64,000 nucleotides of DNA from contig NC_071394.1 in NCBI RefSeq assembly GCF_022682495.2, positions 28,182,470-28,246,469 of the forward strand, written 5' to 3'. Positions 57,130 through 64,000 of this stretch are shown piece after piece (position 1 is the first letter of the stretch; each line of letters starts with the position of its first letter). Origin of the DNA: Desmodus rotundus (lineage: Eukaryota; Chordata; Mammalia; Chiroptera; Phyllostomidae). The translations under genes were made by a program, and so were the position numbers. The notes under the pieces were generated by a model. The model was given only the letters and a program-made list of their open reading frames with translations, made no database searches and had not been told where the DNA came from.

Positions 57130-58970
57130 ATTCCAGGCATGAAGATAAAATTCCTTGTTTTGAGGCACTTACATTTCTTGGCTCCTTAAGACTACTTGTG
57201 ATCAGGGAGGTTCTTTTTAAAACTTAATCAGAGGTTCAATATGTAGTTAAGCAACACATTGAGTAAAAACACACGCAAGGATAATCGCATCCTTTATTGT
57301 ACTAACATTCTTCAATCAAAATGGAGTTAGAGATAAGATAAATTATATGGCTGTTATGTGTGTTCATGCCATTTGGTTGGTGGCAAGGAAGGGAGTGAAT
57401 TGTTGGTCCAAGGCTAGCCACTGATTGCCAACACTTTCTACAGCAGAGGCGTGTTACCCAATCAGCTCGTACAGAAACCCGGAGGTTCTTCCCCAGAGGA
57501 TCTCCTCCGATTTGTGATTAGGTTAAACTAGTTGAACAAAGTCAAACCTGTGACAAAATCTGTCAGTCTGTTACTGGTGATCTAACATAAAGAAATGGAA
57601 ATAAAAGGTATAGTGGTTTTCCTGGAGACTTTAAAGTCTACGTTTTGTAGCTCATATATTAAGACGTATTTGTTTGAACTGCATGCAGTTTAGTGCTTGT
57701 TTGAGAGTAAGATGTGAGCATTTTAGGATCATTTTATGATAGTACTGGGTAAATAAGAGTTAGAGTTAAGCTTTTTATCCTTGGGTTTGTAATAGCTACT
57801 GCTGAGGTGAGCCTTATATGTTAAGATTATCTGAAGATAAGGCTGCAGCTCATTGTCTCAAAGTTCAAAGGAGAGTATTAGCTTCAAGGACATAAATCAC
57901 TGAGTTGTTATCCATCATTTGTAACAGAAGTGCAGACCAACAACATTTATCTAGACAATCTAGTATCATTTACTGCAGTTTGAGGTCAGTCTATATAGCG
58001 GCTTATGTAGGTGCTTTGAACTGTTTGGCAAAGATGAGAGTTCAAATTTATTTTTATTCTTTAATTTGACATAGCAGGTGGTTTTGTATGCCTTTTCAAG
58101 CAGCCCACATTAACCCCTTTTCCCCCTTCTTAAAGCCAGATTAGGTTCTGCTTCAACTATGGAGCTGTATGAAGTTAATTAGGTTATTTATAGAAGAATT
58201 TTATTTTCTAGCACTCCACTGTTTGCTATTTGTGTTAGTCAGCCCCCCCCCCCCTCCGCCCACAAGCTGACCTAAAGTATCTTATTTTAAAGTCTGTAAT
58301 AGTAGGGCTTACATAGTTAGATACTTAAGGGAGCCATCAGGGAGAACATACACCCTGGGTAAAATCAGTCTAATTCCAGCAGATATATTAGCTTGATGTT
58401 ACCCAAACAAAATATATCCACAGACACCATTTGGCCTGTGGCCTATGAGTTTGCTGCTACTTTATTAGAACGTAGTTCTGAACACACAGGAAATACTTGA
58501 TATATACTTGTCATTTGATAGATGCTTATTGTGTCATAAAACTGGCTTCACTGCTTTTGAAGGACTATCTCAGATGTAATAAGGTGTGTAGGAATGTTCT
58601 TTTCCATTAAAGGAGTGTCCCTTTTTGAAAGAAGATGCATACAGAATTAAAGAGATTAGCTCTTACCCTAGAATCAAAAGACTTGAATATTGAATCTTCT
58701 CTGCTTTGTTAGAATACCCCGAGAGCCTTTTGCACTGAGGGTGTCTTTTTTATTTCTTGGATTCTGAAGTAATCTTTGTTCTTCTTTTTCCACCCCTCTC
58801 AAACAAGGTTGGTAGGGTGTACTTTTGGTTCTTCCTTTGTAGTAGCTCACACCCAATTCTTTCCATTTCATTCCTGCAGATACTGTCTTTGTTGAATTCT
58901 TTATTATTCATCTCGGGACATCTACACTAGACCCTAACTACCTTCTCTGTTCCATACTTAGAGGATGTCT
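57130..58970. other. Repeat-poor intron segment
   Basis: No assignable repeats apart from a C-run at 58243-58254 followed by CCGCCC. No gene signature. This is a candidate for conserved non-coding sequence, to be tested by alignment. Confidence 0.5.
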
Positions 58971-58974
58971 AAGC

Positions 58975-58996
58975 TTTTTTTTTTTTTTTTTTTTAA
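58975..58996. repeat. Poly(T) run
   Basis: About 20 T residues, possibly the tail of a decayed antisense retroposon, with A-rich sequence at 59030-59090 nearby. Confidence 0.85.
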
Positions 58997-59849
58997 ATCT
59001 ACCTCTTGGGTATAGACAAACTCTGATTAACAGCAAAAAACCAAAAACAAACAGACACGTACACACATACTAGAAAAAAAAATAATAAAACCCTTTCAGT
59101 TGTGCACTTTCTTGCTGGCCAAACTGTGTGTCATCTATTCCCCTTAGATGTTAGCATTCCCTAGTCCCTCACAGGGCGACCAGCATGTTCTGTGCTCCTC
59201 CCAGCAGCCCTTTTCTATGCGCTCGCTCTTCCTCATGCTATTTCTTAGGGGAAATGACCTCTCTTCTTATGCCTTCTATCATTTCTTCTATTTTAGTACT
59301 ATTCTTTAATTGTTTTACTGCTGTTCTTTGATTACCGGACTAGGTTAGGTAGCGACTGTATTTCCTGCTGCGTCTTTGAATTCTTAACATAGTGCCTAAC
59401 ACCACTTATTGAAAAGACTATGTTTTCTCTACTGAATAGTCTTTTTCTTACTCATATTTGATTGAATAATCTTCAACTATATTGACTGTCACAGTTGTGA
59501 GGGTAGTAAGTTTTAAGACGTTTCTTCTCACTGTTTTAAGGCATAAATCTTGCTTATGCTTTCTTCCCCACTTGGAAGTAAGAGAGAACCTGGGAAAACC
59601 TGTAAATTGAAAACAGAATCTTCATTTATGGTTTCTTAATCCTCTTAGTAGCTGTTTGTTTAGATTTAGTAACCTGCTTTGTACTTTACCTTCTTGCTTC
59701 TTGAAATATAGTATCAATAGATGCTTTAGAAAGCTTTGCTAATTTTTTAAATGAAGGCTGTCTTGTAGGTCTGAAATACTGGCTTTTTTAAAATGTCAGA
59801 TTATTTCCTAATCAGTTTTTTATTTAGAGAATACTGAAAGCTTTTATTT

Positions 59850-59942
59850 ATTAAATTTCTTTTTTTTATTGTTGTTCAAGTGTAGTTGTCTCCATTTCCC
59901 CCCCAACATTCCTCCCCACCCCCCACAACCCCCACCGAAATA
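59850..59942 (-). mobile_element. L1/HAL1 3' UTR end, antisense
   Basis: 'ttttttttattgttgttcaag' followed by 'tgtagttgtctccatttccc' and a C-rich run is the antisense of the bat L1 3' end. It is only about 90 bp, so severely 5'-truncated. Confidence 0.65.
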
Positions 59943-59944
59943 CT

Positions 59945-60062
59945 GTTTTTGAGTCACTTAGCCCCTCTGGGCTTTGATTTCTTTTCTGTTAAATGACAGG
60001 GTTGAGCCAAATGATCTGTCCTATGTCTTTACTGTGCAAATTCTCTGACTCTGAGGACTTAC
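59945..60062 (-). mobile_element. MIR SINE, antisense
   Basis: 'gagtcacttagcccctctggg', 'ctttgatttcttttctgtt' and 'aaatgacagggttgagcc' match antisense MIR. Confidence 0.75.
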
Positions 60063-61179
60063 GAATTACTTTTGAACAATTAATACAAATCTAATGGAGA
60101 ATAAAATAATTTTATTATATCAAAAGAATACATAAAAATTGGTATCTCCCAAAATATTATATTTTGTCTAAGTTTTGATGTTTTCTCTATACATGAACAG
60201 AAGTTTTAAACATAAGTATGGCTAGTTTCTTTCAATGATAAAAATTTTGTTTCTAAGTATTATTGTAGTTTGTATTACCATTTTAATTTTCTTTATGGAT
60301 TAAGGAGAAGAGACGGACATAAGTTCATGTACATGAAATTTGCTTACACATGAAGAGAGAAGACCACTAAAAGCCGGGTGGAAAAAATGAGTGTAGAACA
60401 CAGACACCTCTCTTAGAAAGTCAGAGATTCTCTGGGTTAGAAAGGGAGTTCTTACATGTTTCAGCCCTGAATACGTCTTTGCGAGGCCCATATTTGTAGG
60501 CTGCATGTGCACATATTAAAATTGCCAAAAAGCCATTTTTCCTCATCTCACATCTTGTTTCGATTGTGTCATTATATAAACTTACCTATTAAACTACAGT
60601 TAGTTTTAATATGGCTGCATTCATTTTACTTTGTAAAATTTTTGTCATTGCTATGTCTGCCTCTTATCTTTTTTGTAATATTATGTGGAAATGAAAATGA
60701 TAATAGCTAGTATTTATTGAGTGTTTGATACATTTGGTTTAAATTTATTGTTTTCATATCTTTCATAACTTTTCAAAGAAAATGATGTTTTAGTGATGGT
60801 ATTTTATCAGGGACTATTCTAGATACCCATGAGAAAAGTTAATTCGTTGCATACAGTGATTTGCTAAGAACATTAGGGATTAATTCTCATGGTTGAAAAA
60901 AGGGTGACTTGATAGCTAGGAGGACAGGGATGATGGAAACGTTTCAGAGCTTTCGAATTGTGAACTTTCTGGATGTAATATCATTAGTACTAAATTAGTA
61001 ATACAAAGTTAAATCATTATTAATAAATCTAAATGGTGTATTAGCTTTAAAACGTTTTATTTGGAACCCTGACTCGTATTCAGAAAGAGAAAAAAATGTC
61101 TTGGCTCTATCAAATATTATTTCAAATAACAGCAGGAATTTTATTTGTATGTAAATATTCGGGATTGCAGAAGCAAATT

Positions 61180-61211
61180 GGACTGCTGCTAGCCATTCTG
61201 AGCAGCAGTCC
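61180..61211. repeat. Perfect 11-bp inverted repeat (hairpin), 0.4 kb before the exon
   Basis: ggactgctgct (61180-61190) pairs with agcagcagtcc (61201-61211) around a 10-nt loop. The stem is 7/11 G+C in an AT-rich context. Confidence 0.9.
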
Positions 61212-61594
61212 TTTTATAAAACTGAAATAGGAACTATGTCTCACATGCAGTAGCAGGATTGGAGGGGGAATATATCTATTTAACTGGAGGGTGTCCTTAG
61301 TATGGTAAAAGGGTTAGAAATACAATTGTCTTTGGAGACTGATTAAAAATAATAGATAAAATAAAGAATGATGTGCTCAATGAGCTACAATTCAAATAGA
61401 GGAAATTTATGGGAAATGATTACATTAGTAGCAGATGGACTTGCTTCCTGAATGCAGTCTTACTGGAAATCCTAGAACCGCTTAAATTTGTTTTTCAGAT
61501 TTGGAGTCTGATAGAAAGATAGATAAAGAGATTTGTTTATTTGGTGTGCTGTTGCGATTCTTACTCTGTCTTTTGGATATTTCACTTTTATTAG

Positions 61595-61732
61595 GCTATT
61601 TTTATGATTCCCACAAATCCACCACCAACATTCAGGAAGCCAGAACTCTGGTCTGATGATTTCACCGATTTTGTTAAAAAGTGCCTAGTGAAGAACCCTG
61701 AGCAGAGAGCTACTGCAACACAACTTTTACAG
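61595..61732 (+). CDS. STK3: Internal exon of STK3 (MST2) serine/threonine kinase, partial CDS
   Basis: Read from the first base, the 138 bp give 46 codons without a stop. They begin AIFMIPTNPPPTFRKPELW and end LVKNPEQRATATQLLQ. This is the C-lobe of the MST1/MST2 kinase domain (about residues 225-270 of the protein), spanning the alphaG-alphaH region and subdomain XI, whose conserved Arg is in PEQRAT. MST1/2 phosphorylate MOB1 and LATS1/2 in the cytoplasmic Hippo cascade. The residues SDDF, VKKC and VKNP match STK3; as I recall, STK4 has SDNF, VKQC and VKSP. The 5' edge follows a pyrimidine-rich tract ending ttattag, and the 3' edge is CAG|gtcagt, a good donor. Both junctions are phase 0, matching the family exon that follows '..HPMR' and precedes 'HPFIKNAKP'. 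A processed pseudogene is unlikely because introns flank it on both sides. The flanking exons are outside the window. Confidence 0.94.
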
Positions 61733-62599
61733 GTCAGTGCTTGTGCCTAAGGGAATGGTCTAAGGGAAGAACATTTTCTGTATATGTTTTAGCTTTCTGA
61801 CATTAACTAGGGTTACTGTGAGTTTCCTTAACTGATTTCTAAAGGTATAAACCTCCCAGGAAGTCGGGTTGATACATAGACATCCATCCTCAGGCTCACA
61901 CCCACCCCTCCATTCTTCTTCTGTATGTTCTTTGTGTCTCATTTTCTTCCTTTTCCAAGTTCAGCATTCTCTTTTCCCTTTTTTATGTTTTGGTGTTTTG
62001 TTATTTTGGTTGTTGTCAACTCTTTTCCCCTAAAGTTGTTTTAAAACAAAACTCCAAAGCATTCTCATTTCAGGAATGAACTCTTCCCTCTATTGTTACT
62101 ATTTCTCGTATTTTTTTCTGGATGTATTATTCTTTGACTCAGCATTTCTTCTTTGGTTTTCTGCTCTACTTTAAGATGTGTAAATAGATTCCTGAGCTCT
62201 TTGAAAAGATTATATATTGTAAATATTGGTTACAAGATTACCTAGATGAAGAGTTTCGGTATCCCTGCTACGAATAGACTTTGTATCTAGAGTGTCAGGA
62301 AGTTTTCTAATCTGCTTAAAATTTAGAGCAAATCAAAATAACTTAATACTTCAGTACGTATTTCCAAGTCATCATTTTTCCAACAGAATTGGCTCAGACC
62401 TTTGAGCTAATAATAAACGTGTCTCACATCAACAGAACTTGGTATTTGGAAAAGAATTCTTTTTATTAAATGACAAAATGATTCAAAACATGGTGCTTAG
62501 AAAAAGTGATCTTTTTCCAAAGTACTATTTAAACAAAAGTGTTTGTTGAGGGGTATAAGAAATAGGCGCTTTAAGTATAATGCTTATTGCTGTGAAAAT

Positions 62600-62970
62600 A
62601 TAACTTAGTACTCATTCTCCATGGAAAGCAGTTTAGCATCGTCTATCTAAAATAAATTGTCAAATATTCTTTGACCCAGTAATTACACTTGTAGAAACTT
62701 ACTCTACAGAAAAATTTAACTATGTGTGAAATAAAATAAGTATAAAAATATTCATAGGACATTTTAATGGCAAAAGATTGGAAACACCATAAATAACTGT
62801 CAACAAGGTGGAAACAAATTAAGGTCCATCAAGAGGAGTGATTGACAAAACACACACCCCTGTACTTACGTATATGCGTACATGCATATGCCAGTGCTTC
62901 CCAGGGAGTAGCTGTGCAAAAATAAGCAAGAGACTGGCCTTCAGAGAAGGTTACGAACTGGCTGAGAAAC
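62600..62970 (+). mobile_element. Old L1 (L1ME-like) ORF2 3' fragment, sense
   Basis: 'ttctttgacccagtaattac', 'aatggcaaaagattggaaac' and 'cataaataactgtcaacaag' are the diverged text of the ORF2 3' end / 3' UTR of old L1s. Confidence 0.78.
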
Positions 62971-63394
62971 AGGAGTGGAATCAAAACTTACTTTTTGCTG
63001 AATGCTGTTTTTGAGCCTTCTGAGTTTCTTGTTATATGCAAATACTATCTTTCAAGAATTAATTAATTGAAACATTTATTTTGAAATATTGTCACCATGT
63101 CAAAGGAATTTTGAACACATAAATCAAAGGCCTATTGGTATTGTTATTGGATTGAATATCCAAATTATTCAACCCAAAAGAAGGCAAGAAAGGAGAGAAG
63201 GGATAAAAAAAACCCAAAAAGTGAGACGAATTGCATAAAATATGGTGAAAATAAATCCAAACATATCTGATAACTGATTTTTGGATACTTTAACCAGTGT
63301 TTGTTTCTAGTCTTTCTTCCGTAATCTTTTCTAATCTTTGTAAGAAAAGAAACTCTGCTGTTTTTAACTTAGAGTTTTTAGGATTGAGAAGCAT

Positions 63395-63560
63395 CTTAGA
63401 AGTATTCTAGTATAACCCCCTAATTTTGTGGGTGAGGATACATAAGCCCACAAAGGTTACACGCCACTGAAGATCACACAGTGATTAAATCATTGTTCAG
63501 GTTTATTCCCTTTACCCCTAGTCCCAGTCTTCCTCATTTTTCTGCTCTGCTTTCTGCCCA
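63395..63560 (+). mobile_element. MIR-like fragment, sense
   Basis: 'ttttgtgggtgaggatacat', 'cacaaaggttacacgccac' and 'gatcacacagtgattaaat' resemble the MIR core ('gaggaaactgaggcacagagagg ... gtcacacagc'). Confidence 0.55.
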
Positions 63561-64000
63561 GAAGCTGACCCGTATAGACATTTAACAAACTCTGTTATTC
63601 TGTGGCTTTGAGTTGGGTTTGGCCCAAGCATCCTTCTTTATGATATAAAGGGCAAACAGTGCTTCTGATTTTACATGTTACTCCCATATAGTGCTTATGA
63701 GCCAATATTTACTATCTTGCTTTTTAAGAAAAAAAATTGTTCTGTTGTTGATCATTCAAGGCCCTCTGTTACAATTTGGTGTTCTTGTCTGGCTTCATAA
63801 TTGACCCCTTGCTACCTCCCATTTTTTTCTGTATAAATGCTGAAATACTAGACTTGTAAGTTTCTTATACAGACCATGCTTTTTCAGTCCTCCGTACCTT
63901 TCCTCACGCTGTCCCCCCTCTACCATGTTCACCAGGTCGAAGACTCCTCCTCACCAACAGGCTCCTTCTTACTCATTGTCTTTGTTTCTAATTCAGATAA

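Larger units (their letters stand above)
1..61594 (+). other. STK3: STK3 intron upstream of the kinase C-lobe exon (3' portion)
   Basis: This is inferred from the exon at 61595 and the lack of any other coding exon. I looked for the preceding STK3 coding segments (HRDIKAGN, DFGVAGQ, GTPFWMAPEV and the segment ending HPMR) and did not see them on the + strand. The interval is interspersed repeats plus unique AT-rich DNA. It ends with a pyrimidine-rich stretch and the acceptor ttattag at 61588-61594. Very large introns are known for this gene in mammals. A nested non-coding transcript cannot be excluded from sequence alone. Confidence 0.8.
61733..64000 (+). other. STK3: STK3 intron downstream of the exon (5' portion)
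   Basis: It begins with the donor gtcagt. The next expected coding segment (HPFIKNAKP...) does not occur before the window ends. It holds an old L1 fragment near 62.6-62.97 kb and a MIR-like fragment near 63.4 kb. The rest (61733-62600, 62970-63390, 63560-64000) shows nothing I recognise. Confidence 0.8.

Noticed and set aside
58243..58260. C-run followed by CCGCCC as a possible G-quadruplex or promoter element
   Set aside because: It is a single homopolymer run with no further G-tracts, CpG cluster or transcription start context.
1..61594. Additional STK3 exons upstream
   Set aside because: Text for the preceding kinase segments (HRDIKAGN, DFGVAGQ, GTPFWMAPEV, and the part ending HPMR) was looked for by eye on the + strand and not found. 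A tBLASTn search would settle it.

Overview
The window looks like a piece of a mammalian nuclear genome, most likely from a bat. It is AT-rich, has no long open reading frames and is full of retroposons. The lineage clue is at least eleven copies of a tRNA-derived SINE of the Ves type known from yangochiropteran bats. These end in a degenerate 'gagcca..cggccagggc' head on one strand and in (A)n or TAAATAAA tails on the other. There are also bat-style L1/HAL1 elements and two mariner families. The species call is an inference from repeat content recalled from memory; no database was searched.

Only one piece of a protein-coding gene is convincing: a 138-bp internal exon at 61595-61732 (+). It encodes 46 residues of the C-lobe of an MST-type Ste20 kinase, and paralogue-specific residues fit STK3 (MST2, Hippo pathway) better than STK4. 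It has clean splice sites and is phase 0 at both ends. I infer that everything upstream (1-61594) and downstream (61733-64000) is intron of this gene. I found no neighbouring STK3 exon and no nested gene, structural RNA gene or CpG-island promoter.

Layout. 0-3 kb: MLT1-like LTR, L1M scrap, mariner scrap and a 5'-truncated L1. 3-12 kb: three Ves SINEs, L2 fragments and an AT microsatellite in otherwise plain intron. 12.5-15.3 kb: an old antisense L1M split by a nearly full-length antisense HAL1 (ORF1-only LINE) with a 15-bp target-site duplication; the HAL1 itself carries a 72-bp perfect copy of intron sequence from 1.5 kb away. 16-18 kb: Ves SINE, a miniature HAL1 derivative, L1M and MIR. 19.7-23.8 kb and 57-59 kb: long stretches with no repeat I recognise. 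25.1-25.7 kb: probable solo LTR of an endogenous retrovirus. 26-32 kb: L2, L1 and a Tigger element. 34.7-40.0 kb: a long L1 mosaic (5' region, ORF1, endonuclease, then a jump to the ORF2 3' end) holding a nested Ves SINE and a nested, internally deleted mariner. 42 kb: composite Tigger. 44.5 kb: SINE with a large GA expansion. 46-56 kb: MIR, L2, MER5A, MER20 and L1M fragments, and an inverted pair of MER5A/SINE junctions 1.3 kb apart. 61.6 kb: the STK3 exon.

No new gene system is visible. The unusual material is structural: the templated 72-bp duplication, the inverted MER5A/SINE junction pair, the miniature HAL1 and the nested transposons. Most repeat boundaries are accurate to roughly 10-50 bp, and family names come from recognition, not from a RepeatMasker run.
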